The notes below the pieces were generated by a model. It did not search any database, was not told the DNA's origin, and saw only the letters and a list, made by a program, of their open reading frames with translations. DNA of 64,000 nt from Larkinella terrae (GTDB lineage: Bacteria > Bacteroidota > Bacteroidia > Cytophagales > Spirosomataceae), in assembly GCF_009668025.1 (NCBI RefSeq), contig NZ_WJXZ01000007.1, positions 62,001 to 126,000 on the forward strand, written 5' to 3'. The position numbers and the translations under genes were made by a program. Below, one piece after another: positions 8,764-18,504 of the stretch; within the stretch, counting starts at the first letter, position 1; every line of letters begins with the position of its first letter.

Positions 8764-10410
8764 ATGAACCTGCACAGGCTTACTACATTGAACACCCGGA
8801 TCGTTCTGTTGATCCTGACATTGGGAGTCTTTTCCTGTAAAGATTTCCTGGAAGTACAACCCCGGGACCAGATTTCGGACACGGCCGTCTGGACTGATAC
8901 CGGTACGGCGGATCTCTTTCTGAACAACGTGTATTCGGGAATTGCGGGGCCGTTCAACGGCTTCGATCCCTGGGAGAATTTCACGGACAACGCCATGAAC
9001 GGCGTCAATGGGCTTCCCAGCCGGGTTTTGTATTCGCCCTCGGTCTACACCGCCAGCAACGCGCCCAACTGGTGGGGGCAGTACGCCAATATTCGCCGGG
9101 CCAATTTATTCATCGAGAAAGTAACCGCTTCCACCTTTCCGGATACCTGGAAAAAGCCCAAAATCGCGGAGGCCCGGTTTTTACGCGCCTACTTTTACCA
9201 GTTGCTCTGGACGGCCCACGGCGGGGTGCCCATCATCACCAACACGCTGAACCAGAACGCCCAGGGCGACGCCATTTTCCGGGCGCGCAACACCGATGAG
9301 GAAACCTATAAATTCATTGTCGATGAGTGTGCCGCGATTGTCGACGACCTGCCGCTCAAGGCCGAAGCGGGCCGGGTTTCCAAAGCTTCGGCGCTGACAC
9401 TGAAAGGCTTTTGTGAACTGTTCTGGGCCAGTCCGCTGAAGAATACTACCAACGACAAAGCCCGTTGGGCGCTGGCGGCTGCCACCAACAAGAAAGTAAT
9501 TGACCTGGGCTCTCACAGTCTGTTTTCCAATTACGAAACCCAGTTTTACGAGGACAACAACAACAATGTGGAAGTGATTTTTGCCAAACAATACCTCGGC
9601 GGCACCGCGCTCGGCAGCGGAAAAGAAGGTTTGTGGGGCCCCTGGATGGTGGGCGGGGTGCAAAAAGCCTACGGGGGCGTCGATCCGACGCAGGAACTGG
9701 TGGACGAATATTCGATGGCCAACGGTTTACCGATCACGGACCCGGCTTCGGGCTACGATCCCCAGAATCCGTACGCCAACCGGGAAAAGCGGTTTTATCA
9801 GTCGATTGTGTACGACGGATCGATCTGGGTGGGCGCAGAAATGGTGATGAAACAGGGCGTCGGTAGTCGGAATGCGACCGATTTGAGTAATACCAACGAA
9901 GCCACCAATACCGGCTATTACCTGCGGAAAACGCTCAACCCGAAATACACCGTAAATGGTAACAACCTGTTGAACAGTGGCAGTTTTATTATCTATCGCT
10001 ATGCGGAGGTGTTACTCAGTTATGCCGAAGCACAAAATGAAGCCGTTGGCCCCGATGCGTCGGTGTACGCGGCCGTCAACCAGGTGCGGACGCGGTCGGA
10101 ACTGCCCGGCCTGAAAACCGGCCTGACCCAGGCCGAGATGCGGGTGGCCATTCAGCGGGAGCGTCGGGTCGAGCTGGCGTTTGAAGAACGGCGCTGGTTT
10201 GACCTGATCCGGCTGAAACTGGCGGAAAAGAACCTGAACGGAACGTTGCACGCCATGAAAATCGAGCTGGTGGGCGGTAAACCGGTTTACACCGTCATTC
10301 CGGCGCCGGAAGGTGCCAAAACGTTCTACGCCAACAAGAATTACCTGCTGCCCATTCCGCAGTCGGCCATGAACCAGAACACGAAGCTTACCCAAAACCC
10401 GAATTACTGA
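8764..10410 (+). CDS. SusD/RagB-family surface nutrient-binding lipoprotein
   Basis: A 548-residue outer-membrane lipoprotein. The signal peptide ends in a lipobox 'GVFSC' at about residues 22-26, followed by 'KDFLEVQPRDQ', the typical start of mature SusD proteins. The TPR-like middle ('EARFLRAYFYQLL') and the SusD C-terminal part ('RERRVELAFEERRWFDLIRL' near 460-480, and 'YLLPIPQSAMNQN' near the end) are both clear. It forms the lid of the SusC channel and binds the ligand at the cell surface. The next gene starts 4 bases after its stop, so the two are almost certainly translated from one message. Confidence 0.95.
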   Translation: MNLHRLTTLNTRIVLLILTLGVFSCKDFLEVQPRDQISDTAVWTDTGTADLFLNNVYSGIAGPFNGFDPWENFTDNAMNGVNGLPSRVLYSPSVYTASNAPNWWGQYANIRRANLFIEKVTASTFPDTWKKPKIAEARFLRAYFYQLLWTAHGGVPIITNTLNQNAQGDAIFRARNTDEETYKFIVDECAAIVDDLPLKAEAGRVSKASALTLKGFCELFWASPLKNTTNDKARWALAAATNKKVIDLGSHSLFSNYETQFYEDNNNNVEVIFAKQYLGGTALGSGKEGLWGPWMVGGVQKAYGGVDPTQELVDEYSMANGLPITDPASGYDPQNPYANREKRFYQSIVYDGSIWVGAEMVMKQGVGSRNATDLSNTNEATNTGYYLRKTLNPKYTVNGNNLLNSGSFIIYRYAEVLLSYAEAQNEAVGPDASVYAAVNQVRTRSELPGLKTGLTQAEMRVAIQRERRVELAFEERRWFDLIRLKLAEKNLNGTLHAMKIELVGGKPVYTVIPAPEGAKTFYANKNYLLPIPQSAMNQNTKLTQNPNY

Positions 10411-10414
10411 CCCG

Positions 10415-13400
10415 ATGGGAATACCATTCAGAAATACGCATAAGTGGTTTATTTACAGTTTGATGGCAACGCTGCTGGGTGCCGTTCCGGGTTGCCAGAA
10501 GTCAACGACGAATTCGGCTATTTCGCCCGAAGAAGCCCTCACGACGTTTGAACTCGAACCCGGTTTTCAAATCGAACTGGTCGCCAGCGAACCGCAGGTG
10601 GCCGATCCGGTGGCGATGGAAATTGACGAAAACGGGCGGTTTTATGTGGTGGAAATGCACGGTTATCCGCTCGACAAAACCGGTACCGGAAAAATTAAAC
10701 TGCTGACCGACAAGGACGGCGACGGGCGGATGGACGAGAGTACGGTTTTTGCCGAAGATCTGGTGTTGCCGACCGGCATCATGCGCTGGAAAAAAGGGGT
10801 GCTGGTAACCGACGCGCCCAATGTGTATTACCTGGAAGACACCGACGGCGACGGAAAATCGGACGTGCGCGATACGGTTTTGACCGGTTTTGCTTTATCA
10901 AATCCGCAGCACAACGTCAACAGTCCGCTGCTGGGACTCGACAACTGGATTTACCTGGCCCACGAGTCGGCCGTTACGGCGCAGGTATTCAAGGAAGAGT
11001 TCGGCGACCGGGGCAGCGACATCATGTATCCCAAGCGCCCCGACGGTATCCGCTTGCCTGATAATGCCAGTGGTCGCAGCGTCCGGTTTCGGCCAGATCG
11101 CTACGAACTGGAACCGGTAGCGGGCAATACGCAGTTTGGTCATTCGTTCGATGCCTGGGGAAACCGCCTGCTGGTCAGCAACGCCAACCACGCTTTTCAT
11201 GAAGTCATCACGACGCCGTACCTGAAACGCAATCCGGACCTGCTGGTTTCTAACGTCTCGCAGTCAATTTCGGATCACGGAAATGCCGCCGAGGTGTTCC
11301 CGATTACCAAAAATCCGCAACTTCAACTACTTACCGATGTGGGCGTGATTACCTCAGCCTGCGGCATAACGCATTACCTCGGTGGCGCTTTCCCGGCGAA
11401 ATACGACAGCATTACGTTCGTAGCCGAACCCGTCAGCAACCTGGTTCACTTCGATAAAATTACCGACAAAGGAGCCACGTTTACGGCCAGCCGGGTGCAT
11501 CCTGGAAAAGAGTTTCTGGCGTCGACGGATGCCTGGTTCCGGCCGGTGAACATGTACGTCGGGCCGGACGGTGCGTTGTATGTTGTTGATTATTACCGCC
11601 AGATTGTTGAACACCCGGAGTGGATGTCCGAAGAGGTGACCAAATCCGGAGCGTTGTACAACGGCACGGAACAGGGTCGGATTTACCGCATCACGCCTAC
11701 CGGCAGCAAACCCGCAACCTGGGGAAAAGACCTGCTCGGAAAAGCGACGACTGCGGAACTGATCGAAAAACTGGCTGACCGGAATGTCTGGTGGCGTCGG
11801 AATGCCCAACGGCTTTTGCTCGATCGCGCAACTGCTCAGGATGTTAACGCGCTGGAAGCAATGGCCCGGAATCCGGCCAAACCGCTCGGGCGGCTGCACG
11901 CCCTCTGGACACTCGAAGGACTCGGCAAACTCCGCCCGGACTTGATCACGGCGGCCCTGAAAGATCCCGTAGCGGGCGTACGGACGAACGCGATCAAGCT
12001 GGCGGAAATCCACCTGGAAACCGCTCCGACGCTGGTGCCGTCCTTACTGGCATTGCAGTCCGACGCCGATCCCAAAGTGCGTTTTCAGTTGCTTTGTACG
12101 CTCGGTTTTGTTGACAACGCTGAAGCTTCGGCTGTCCGACAAAAGCTGCTGTTTGCCGACGTCGATGATCCGTGGGTGCAAATTGCCGCATTGTCGGCGC
12201 CGTCTTCGCAAAAAGGCGATTTGCTCAATGCGGTTTTGGCTCGCTACAAATCCAACGATCCGGCCTACGGTTCGCTGGTCGAACGGCTCAGCGCGATGGC
12301 CGGAGCGAGTCAGCCCGCGAAAACCATCAACCAACTGCTTCAAAAAGCCACTGCACCGGTTTCGGAAGAAAAAAATACCTGGCAGGCTTCATTGATCAAA
12401 GGCGTTGCGCAGGGGCTGAAACGCCGGAACAATACGCTGGATTCCAATTTTCAGGCGGAACAGGAACTACTGATCCGTGCCTTTTTCGACCATCCGGCGG
12501 CCTCGGTTCGCTCGGCCTGTCTGCAGGTTTTGCAGGTAACCGGTCTTCCGGAAACCGCCCAGACGACGGCGGCTTGGCAGCGGGCGGTGCAAACGGCAGG
12601 AGACGCCAGACAGTCGCCGGAGAAACGCTCGGAAGCCATCGGTTTTCTGGCCATGCGCGATGCCAAACCGCAGGCTCCGCTCCTGAAAAAGCTGATTGCG
12701 CCCAGCGAACCGCTCTCCGTTCAGGTGGCGGCTTTGCAGGCCCTCGGTTCGATTCCCGACGAAACCGTGAGCGAGTACGTCCTGCAAAAGTGGCCGGTCA
12801 TGACGCCGGATATCCGCCAACCCGCTATTGCTACCTTTTTTACGTCTTCGGAAAAAGCCCGGCCACTGCGCATCAAACTGCTGCTGGATGCCGTCGAGAA
12901 AGGAATCATCGACCAGAACAGCATCGGCTGGCCTCGAACCGTGGGGCTGATGGCGAATTCGGACCCGGACCTGCGCAACCGCGCCCGGGTACTGCTGACG
13001 AAGCGCGACAAACAACGGGATGAGGTGATCAAACAGTATCAGCCCGCGCTGGAGCTATCCGCGACGGCCGAAAAAGGAGCACTGGTTTTCCAGCAAAACT
13101 GCGCACTTTGTCACCAGATCGGTAGCACGGGCGGCATTGCTTTCGGGCCGGATCTGGCGACCATCCGAAACCGGCGTCCGGCGTCCATCATGGGCGACAT
13201 CCTGAACCCGAATCTGTCCATAGCCGATGGCTATGACCTGTGGACCATCACGCTAAAAAACGGCGAAACGCTTCAGGGCCTGATCTCGACCGAAACCCCG
13301 ACCGCGCTGACCCTGCTCAACCAGGGCGGACAGGAAACCACCATTTCCCGCCAGGACATCGAGTCGTTGAAAGCCATGAACATGTCGGCCATGACCGCCG

Positions 13401-13468
13401 GTCTTGAAAAACAGATCAATCCGCAGCAAATGGCTGATCTACTGGCGTATATCAAACAGGCGAAATAA
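10415..13468 (+). CDS. PVC-type membrane-bound dehydrogenase with HEAT region and C-terminal c-haem
   Basis: A 1017-residue exported protein, probably a lipoprotein ('GAVPGC' near residue 27). The N-terminal third is a beta-propeller of the kind named 'putative membrane-bound dehydrogenase' (TIGR02604): 'ENGRFYVVEMHGYP', 'DKDGDGRMDES' and 'GPDGALYVVDYYRQ' are typical. The middle is helical with HEAT-like repeats. The C-terminus is a haem-binding cytochrome c domain (TIGR02603 type) with C-A-L-C-H near residue 895. Such fusions are common in Planctomycetes, Verrucomicrobia and Cytophagales and are thought to oxidise sugars or related compounds in the periplasm; this function is not well proven. 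Its 4-base distance from susD ties it to the uptake system. Confidence 0.87.
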   Translation: MGIPFRNTHKWFIYSLMATLLGAVPGCQKSTTNSAISPEEALTTFELEPGFQIELVASEPQVADPVAMEIDENGRFYVVEMHGYPLDKTGTGKIKLLTDKDGDGRMDESTVFAEDLVLPTGIMRWKKGVLVTDAPNVYYLEDTDGDGKSDVRDTVLTGFALSNPQHNVNSPLLGLDNWIYLAHESAVTAQVFKEEFGDRGSDIMYPKRPDGIRLPDNASGRSVRFRPDRYELEPVAGNTQFGHSFDAWGNRLLVSNANHAFHEVITTPYLKRNPDLLVSNVSQSISDHGNAAEVFPITKNPQLQLLTDVGVITSACGITHYLGGAFPAKYDSITFVAEPVSNLVHFDKITDKGATFTASRVHPGKEFLASTDAWFRPVNMYVGPDGALYVVDYYRQIVEHPEWMSEEVTKSGALYNGTEQGRIYRITPTGSKPATWGKDLLGKATTAELIEKLADRNVWWRRNAQRLLLDRATAQDVNALEAMARNPAKPLGRLHALWTLEGLGKLRPDLITAALKDPVAGVRTNAIKLAEIHLETAPTLVPSLLALQSDADPKVRFQLLCTLGFVDNAEASAVRQKLLFADVDDPWVQIAALSAPSSQKGDLLNAVLARYKSNDPAYGSLVERLSAMAGASQPAKTINQLLQKATAPVSEEKNTWQASLIKGVAQGLKRRNNTLDSNFQAEQELLIRAFFDHPAASVRSACLQVLQVTGLPETAQTTAAWQRAVQTAGDARQSPEKRSEAIGFLAMRDAKPQAPLLKKLIAPSEPLSVQVAALQALGSIPDETVSEYVLQKWPVMTPDIRQPAIATFFTSSEKARPLRIKLLLDAVEKGIIDQNSIGWPRTVGLMANSDPDLRNRARVLLTKRDKQRDEVIKQYQPALELSATAEKGALVFQQNCALCHQIGSTGGIAFGPDLATIRNRRPASIMGDILNPNLSIADGYDLWTITLKNGETLQGLISTETPTALTLLNQGGQETTISRQDIESLKAMNMSAMTAGLEKQINPQQMADLLAYIKQAK

Positions 13469-13476
13469 GATTTCGG

Positions 13477-13604
13477 TATACGGTTTTCAGTTCATGGTAG
13501 GAAGTAACCCGTTCGTTATTCGCTGTTCAATATTCGTTATTCGATATTTTAAAATGGATGCGTCTCCTACCATAAACTGAATACCTTAAACCGAAAACTA
13601 AGCT
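13477..13604. repeat. Imperfect palindromic intergenic element, copy 1
   Basis: About 30 bases starting TTTCGGTATACGGTTTTCAG are repeated as an imperfect inverted copy ending CTTAAACCGAAA; about 26 of 30 positions match. The loop holds two direct copies of CGTTATTCG. The arms resemble those at 30029-30127, so this is a repeat family. It fills the only gap of note between the dehydrogenase and the first ceramidase-like gene and could fold in the mRNA and lower downstream expression. Confidence 0.6.
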
Positions 13605-13608
13605 CTTT

Positions 13609-14901
13609 ATGCAAACCCGGAGACGACTGTTTTTTTTGGCACTGCTGCTCAGTTTATCCCTGAGTGGTTGGGCGGCTACCGGTTTTCGGGCGGCTGTCGT
13701 GAAGGTGGATATCACACCGGAAGGTCACCAGATGTTGCTGGGGTACGGCGCCCGAAAATCCACCGGGGTGAACGACCGGATTTACCACCGGATCGTGGTG
13801 CTGGACGATGGTAAAACGCAGTTTGTTCTTGTGTCGTCGGACATTTGCGTGATGTCGCCCGCCGAATACGACCGGGTGGCGGCCCGCCTGAAAAAGCAGT
13901 TGGGAATCGATCCCGTCAATTTCTGGTGGAACCTGACCCACACGCATTCGGCTCCCGAACTGGGCCCGCCCGGTTTGCCCGCCCTATTTATGGCGAACCG
14001 CTACGAGCATCAATTTGACTCGGATTACGCGGAAGTTACCGAAAAGAAGCTTCTCGACGGCATTGCCGAAGCCCGGAAGAAACTCGTTCCGGCCCGGCTG
14101 GGCGTGGGCTGGGGATTGTCGCAGGCCAACATCAACCGCCGGGCGAAGGACATCGACGGCAAAGCGTATCTGGGCATGGACCCCGATGGCGCGGTCGACC
14201 GGCGGATTGGCGTGCTCCGACTCGACAGGGAGGATGGCAGCCCGATAGCTTTGATTGCCAACTACGCCATTCACGGCACGGTTTTGAGTGGGGAAAACCT
14301 GCAAATCAGCGGGGATGCGCCCGGCGTTGTGGCCGACTATGTGGAGCAGAAACTGGGCGCTCCGATGCTGTTCATCAACGGCGCTGCGGGGAATATTGCC
14401 CCGATTTACAGCGGGTATCCAAACCCGAAAGCCGGAAGAATGAACCAGTTCCGGGTTTTGCTGGGTGATAAAATCCTCGCTGCGAACAAGTCGATAAGCG
14501 CCACAACAAATGACATTCGCCTGAAAACCGCCAGCCTGCTGATTGAAACGCCCCGAAAACCGAATCTGGGCTGGATCGACGAACTCAGGGACTATACCCG
14601 TACGACCAAAGCCGGGGTTAATATGGTGAAACTGCCCGTGCGGTTTTTGCAGATCAACGATGACATTGCGATCTGGAGCGCACCGCTTGAGCTGTTCTGT
14701 GAGGTTTCGAATGAAATCCGCGATCAGTCGCCGTATCCCTACACCTTTTACTTTGGCTACGGCAACGGCTGGCTGGGTTATTTATTGACCGAGGAAGAAA
14801 TCAAACACGGCGGCTACGAGGTAACGGTTTCGCCCTTCACGCCCGAAGCCGCCAAAAATTTAACGCACGCCGTGACTAATCAGTTGCAGGGCAAAAAATA
14901 A
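13609..14901 (+). CDS. Neutral/alkaline non-lysosomal ceramidase-superfamily hydrolase, copy 1
   Basis: A 430-residue secreted protein with a signal peptide (about 1-23, 'SLSGWAA'). It matches the N-terminal catalytic domain of the neutral ceramidase superfamily (PF04734 type): 'NLTHTHSAPE' provides zinc-ligand histidines at about 111 and 113, 'YAIHGTV' a further His near 222, and 'NGAAGNIAP' (about 257-265) matches the nucleophile-region motif of the family. True bacterial ceramidases are longer (over 600 residues) and have a C-terminal Ig-like domain that is absent here, so the substrate may be another amide or ester rather than ceramide. A close paralogue follows 60 bases downstream. Confidence 0.85.
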   Translation: MQTRRRLFFLALLLSLSLSGWAATGFRAAVVKVDITPEGHQMLLGYGARKSTGVNDRIYHRIVVLDDGKTQFVLVSSDICVMSPAEYDRVAARLKKQLGIDPVNFWWNLTHTHSAPELGPPGLPALFMANRYEHQFDSDYAEVTEKKLLDGIAEARKKLVPARLGVGWGLSQANINRRAKDIDGKAYLGMDPDGAVDRRIGVLRLDREDGSPIALIANYAIHGTVLSGENLQISGDAPGVVADYVEQKLGAPMLFINGAAGNIAPIYSGYPNPKAGRMNQFRVLLGDKILAANKSISATTNDIRLKTASLLIETPRKPNLGWIDELRDYTRTTKAGVNMVKLPVRFLQINDDIAIWSAPLELFCEVSNEIRDQSPYPYTFYFGYGNGWLGYLLTEEEIKHGGYEVTVSPFTPEAAKNLTHAVTNQLQGKK

Positions 14902-14961
14902 GCATCATTTCCCGAAAACACCTGCCCTAACCCGATTCAACCATCTTTTTACACCTTGCTT

Positions 14962-16326
14962 ATGTACTTTTCTCCTGAACCAGACACGACCGGTTTTTTC
15001 CGCAACCGATATTTTCTTTCAGCGACTGCCCTTTTTATTACGTTCCTCAACCTGTTGATTACCAGTCAGGTTACAGCATTTCCGGCCAATGAACCGAAAG
15101 CTACCGGTTTTCGGGCGGCTGTCGTGAAGGTGGACGTGACGCCCGAACGGCACCAGATGCTGCTGGGTTACGGCCCCCGCCTGTCCACGGGAATCAACGA
15201 CCGGATTTACCACCGGATTACGGTGCTGGACGATGGCAAAACGCAGTTCGTGCTGGTGTCGTCGGATTTCGCCGTGGTTTCGCCCTCCGAATACGACAAA
15301 GTTGCGGCCAAACTGAAAAGCCAGCTGGGCATCAATCCGGTGAATTTCTGGTGGAACCTGACGCACACGCATTCGGCGCCCGAAGTGGGTCCTCCCGGTT
15401 TGCCGATTATCTTTCTGGGCGAGCGGTATAAACACCAGTTCGACACGGAATACACGGATATGGTGGAAAAAAAGCTCATCGATGGCGTAGCCGAAGCCCG
15501 CAAAAAACTCGAACCGGCGCGGCTGGGCGTGGGCTGGGGCCGGGCGCAGGCCAACATCAACCGCCGGGCGAAAGGCGTCGATGGCAAGGCGTTTCTGGGC
15601 ATGGACCCCGACGGCCCGGTCGACCGCCGGATTGGCCTGATCCGGATTGACAAAGCCGACGGCAGCCCGATGGCGCTGATTGCCAACTATGCCATTCACG
15701 GCACGGTGATGGGGGGCGAATACACGCTCATCAGTGGCGATGCGCCGGGTGTTGTGGCCGAATACGTCGAGGAGAAACTGGGCGTTCCGATGTTGTTCAT
15801 CAACGGCGCTGCGGGAAATATCGCTCCGATTTACAGCCAGTACGCCGACCACAAGCGCGGTCGTCTGCACCAGTTCAAGGTGTTGCTGGGCGATAAAATC
15901 ATCGACGCCAACCAGTCGATCCGGGCGACCACGGATGATGTGACGCTGAAAGCCAGCGGATTAACGGTAGAGACGCCCCGAAAAGCGGGCCTGGGCTGGG
16001 TCGATTACCTGAGCGATTATACCCGCACGACCAAAGCGGGCGTCAACATGGTAAAACTGCCCGTGCGGTTTTTGCAAATCAATGACGACATTGCGATCTG
16101 GAGTGCCCCGCTCGAGCTGTTCTGTGAGATTTCGAATGAAATTCGCGACAAATCGCCCTATCCGTACACCTTTTATTTCGGCTACGGCAACGGCTGGTTG
16201 GGCTATCTGCTGACGGAAGAAGAGATCAAACACGAAGGCTATGAAGTAACGGTTTCGCCCTACACGCCCCAGGCCGCCAAAGACCTGACGGATGCCGTGG
16301 TTAATCAGTTGCAGGGTAAAAAATAA
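14962..16326 (+). CDS. Neutral/alkaline non-lysosomal ceramidase-superfamily hydrolase, copy 2
   Basis: A 454-residue tandem paralogue of the preceding gene. It keeps the same motifs ('NLTHTHSAPE', 'YAIHGTV', 'NGAAGNIAP'), and the last ~110 residues are almost identical between copies. The two differ mainly in the N-terminal signal region and in loops such as 'SDFAVVSPSEYDK' versus 'SDICVMSPAEYDR'. The frame opens at a TTG at 14956; the ATG at 14962 is the better start. A hydrophobic segment at about residues 20-40 is a signal peptide or anchor. The pair probably arose by recent duplication; different loops with a conserved core suggest two related substrates. Confidence 0.85.
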   Translation: MYFSPEPDTTGFFRNRYFLSATALFITFLNLLITSQVTAFPANEPKATGFRAAVVKVDVTPERHQMLLGYGPRLSTGINDRIYHRITVLDDGKTQFVLVSSDFAVVSPSEYDKVAAKLKSQLGINPVNFWWNLTHTHSAPEVGPPGLPIIFLGERYKHQFDTEYTDMVEKKLIDGVAEARKKLEPARLGVGWGRAQANINRRAKGVDGKAFLGMDPDGPVDRRIGLIRIDKADGSPMALIANYAIHGTVMGGEYTLISGDAPGVVAEYVEEKLGVPMLFINGAAGNIAPIYSQYADHKRGRLHQFKVLLGDKIIDANQSIRATTDDVTLKASGLTVETPRKAGLGWVDYLSDYTRTTKAGVNMVKLPVRFLQINDDIAIWSAPLELFCEISNEIRDKSPYPYTFYFGYGNGWLGYLLTEEEIKHEGYEVTVSPYTPQAAKDLTDAVVNQLQGKK

Positions 16327-16348
16327 TTTAAATCAGAACTGTATTCCT

Positions 16349-17173
16349 ATGAAACTTAACCCCATTCTCCGCGCTTCAATTCTGTTTTCCGCTGTACTAA
16401 GTCTGTCGTTTTCGGGCGAAGTACCGCCATCAAAACCGGCACCCGAACCCATTAAATGGCCAGACGGCAAAAAAGTGGCCCTCAGCCTGAGCTTCGACGA
16501 TGCGCGGTTGACCAACGTCGATAAAGGCACGGTTTTACTTGACCAATACGGTGTCAAAGCCACATTTTTCGTCGTGCCGTCTGCCGTAAAAAAACGCCTG
16601 GAAGGCTGGAAAAAAGCCGTTGCCAGCGGCCACGAAATGGGTAATCATTCGGTCAATCACCCGTGCAGCGGCAACTTCACGTGGTCGCGGGAAAAAGCGC
16701 TGGAAGATTACACCCCGGCGAAAATGCGGGCGGAACTGATCGAAGCCAACAAACAGGTGCAGGAACTGCTGGGCGTGAAACCGGAAGTGTTTGCGTATCC
16801 CTGCGGCCAGATGTTTATGAATCGCGGGAAAAATACGCAAAGCTATGTTCCCATTGTGGCCGATCTGTTTCTCAGTGGTCGTGGCTGGCGCAACGAAGCC
16901 CCCAACGACCCCGCGTATTGCGACATGGCACAGATTTACGGGATGGAAATGGACGGCAAGGATTTTGGCGAAATCAAGGAACTGATCGAAACCGCCCGCA
17001 AATCCGGCCAGTGGCTGGTGCTGGCGGGCCACGAAACGGCCGAATCCGGCAACCAGACCACGCGGCTGGCGATGCTGAAACAACTCTGCGAATACGCCAA
17101 AGACCCGGCCAACGGGGTCTGGATCGCGCCGATTGGAACGGTTTCCAAATACGTCCTGAAACAACGGAAATAG
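16349..17173 (+). CDS. Polysaccharide deacetylase (NodB-homology, carbohydrate esterase 4 type)
   Basis: Secreted enzyme of 274 residues with a signal peptide ('SILFSAVLSLSFSG'). The NodB motifs are present: 'SLSFDDAR' near residue 46 supplies the catalytic base and metal Asp, 'HEMGNHSVNHP' near 96 supplies the metal histidines, and 'VFAYPCGQ' follows. The family removes N- or O-acetyl groups from sugars using a divalent metal. I chose ATG 16349 because it starts a proper signal peptide 22 bases after the previous stop; the longer frame from 16292 overlaps the upstream gene. Its place after the ceramidase-like pair fits stepwise removal of acyl and acetyl groups from one substrate. Confidence 0.9.
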   Translation: MKLNPILRASILFSAVLSLSFSGEVPPSKPAPEPIKWPDGKKVALSLSFDDARLTNVDKGTVLLDQYGVKATFFVVPSAVKKRLEGWKKAVASGHEMGNHSVNHPCSGNFTWSREKALEDYTPAKMRAELIEANKQVQELLGVKPEVFAYPCGQMFMNRGKNTQSYVPIVADLFLSGRGWRNEAPNDPAYCDMAQIYGMEMDGKDFGEIKELIETARKSGQWLVLAGHETAESGNQTTRLAMLKQLCEYAKDPANGVWIAPIGTVSKYVLKQRK

Positions 17174-17192
17174 AGATGGTAAGTGGAATCAG

Positions 17193-17222
17193 CCTCCGGT
17201 TTTTAGCCGGAGGTCCTGATTT
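17193..17222 (+). terminator. Hairpin, possible weak terminator
   Basis: CCTCCGG pairs with CCGGAGG around a 7-base loop, with an outer ATCAG/CTGAT pairing and a short run of four T. It lies 20 bases after the deacetylase stop. It may cause partial termination or mark an mRNA processing point inside the locus. Confidence 0.4.
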
Positions 17223-17279
17223 TCAGTTGCCTTTGATTCCAAACAATTAGCCGTTTTACTTTTTTTCCTCCCTTTTCGC

Positions 17280-18437
17280 GTGAATAACTTAGTCGGCCAA
17301 ACTGTACGATATGCGGTTTTTATTGGCTTTACGGTACTTTTTCTGACGGCTTTTTTGGAAAAACCCGCCCTTCGCCGTTTCCGGAAAGCGGTTTTCGGCC
17401 AGACCGCCGATGGAAAAACCGCTCATCTTTTCACGCTCACCAACGCACACGGCATGGTGGTGAAAGTGAGCGATTTTGGTGGCATTATCACGTCCATCCG
17501 CGTTCCCGACCGGAACAACCAACCCGGCGACGTGGTGCTGGGATTCGATAGTTTGAGCCGCTATCTGTCCGGCCAGCCGTATCTGGGCGCGCTCCTGGGC
17601 CGTTACGGCAGCTTTATTGGCAACGGCCGGTTTTCCATTGACGGCAAAGACTACCCACTGGCGACCAACGCCGGAACCAATCACCTCCACGGTGGAAGGA
17701 GTGGTTTTGACAAGAAGCTCTGGCAGGCGGAGGAAGTCCGTTCCGGAAAAAAGGAGGCAGTTTTGCGGCTCACTTACACGAGTGCGGACGGCGAAGAAGG
17801 CTTTCCGGGCAGGCTGGACTGCCGGGTGACATATACGCTCACCGACCAAAATGAACTCCGCATCGACTACGAAGCCCGCACCGATCAGAAAACGCACGTC
17901 AATCTCACCCACCACAATTATTTCGATCTTTCGGCGGGGAAAAATCCGACGATTCTGTCGCACGAAATTTGGATCAATGCCGACCACTACGTGGTTATGG
18001 ACCCCAAGATGGTGCCGACCGGCGAACTGCGCGAAGTGAAAAATACTCCATTGGATTTTACAAAAGCAACGGCCATCGGTTCGCGAATCGACCAGTTGCC
18101 GGGCGCTTACGACCATAATTATCAACTCAATCGATCTCCCGGCCACGCAATCCAGCTAGCGGCAACGGCGTATGAACCGGGAAGCGGTCGGTATCTGGCG
18201 GTTTTTACCACCGAACCGGGCCTTGAGCTGGCGACGGCCAACTGGCTGAACGGAACGCTGAGAGGCAAAGAAAACCGGATTTACGCCAAACAGTCCGGGT
18301 TTCTGCTGTATCCGCAACACCTGCCCGATTCGCCCAATCAACCGACCTTCCCCAGTACGCTCCTGAAACCCGGCGAAGTCTACCACCAGACGACGATCTA
18401 CCAGTTTTCGGTAAAAAGCGCCCGCGTAAACCGCTGA
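17280..18437 (+). CDS. Aldose 1-epimerase (galactose mutarotase family)
   Basis: A 385-residue mutarotase interconverting alpha and beta anomers of an aldose. Family marks include 'GGIITSIRVPDR', 'LGALLGRYGSFIGNGRF', 'NLTHHNYFDLS' (with the catalytic-region histidines), 'GAYDHNYQL' and 'EPGLELATANWLNG' near the C-terminus (catalytic Glu region). The start is a GTG at 17280; a hydrophobic segment at about residues 10-26 suggests export, so it would act in the periplasm, as other exported mutarotases of Bacteroidota do. It follows the deacetylase by 106 bases with a hairpin between. In this locus it would feed released sugars to transport or to the periplasmic dehydrogenase. Confidence 0.9.
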   Translation: MNNLVGQTVRYAVFIGFTVLFLTAFLEKPALRRFRKAVFGQTADGKTAHLFTLTNAHGMVVKVSDFGGIITSIRVPDRNNQPGDVVLGFDSLSRYLSGQPYLGALLGRYGSFIGNGRFSIDGKDYPLATNAGTNHLHGGRSGFDKKLWQAEEVRSGKKEAVLRLTYTSADGEEGFPGRLDCRVTYTLTDQNELRIDYEARTDQKTHVNLTHHNYFDLSAGKNPTILSHEIWINADHYVVMDPKMVPTGELREVKNTPLDFTKATAIGSRIDQLPGAYDHNYQLNRSPGHAIQLAATAYEPGSGRYLAVFTTEPGLELATANWLNGTLRGKENRIYAKQSGFLLYPQHLPDSPNQPTFPSTLLKPGEVYHQTTIYQFSVKSARVNR

Positions 18438-18504
18438 AAATGCGCTGAAAAGAGTAGATCGGCACGGTTTGCAACTTCCGGTTTTGTGTCCTTACTTCTC
18501 CTTT

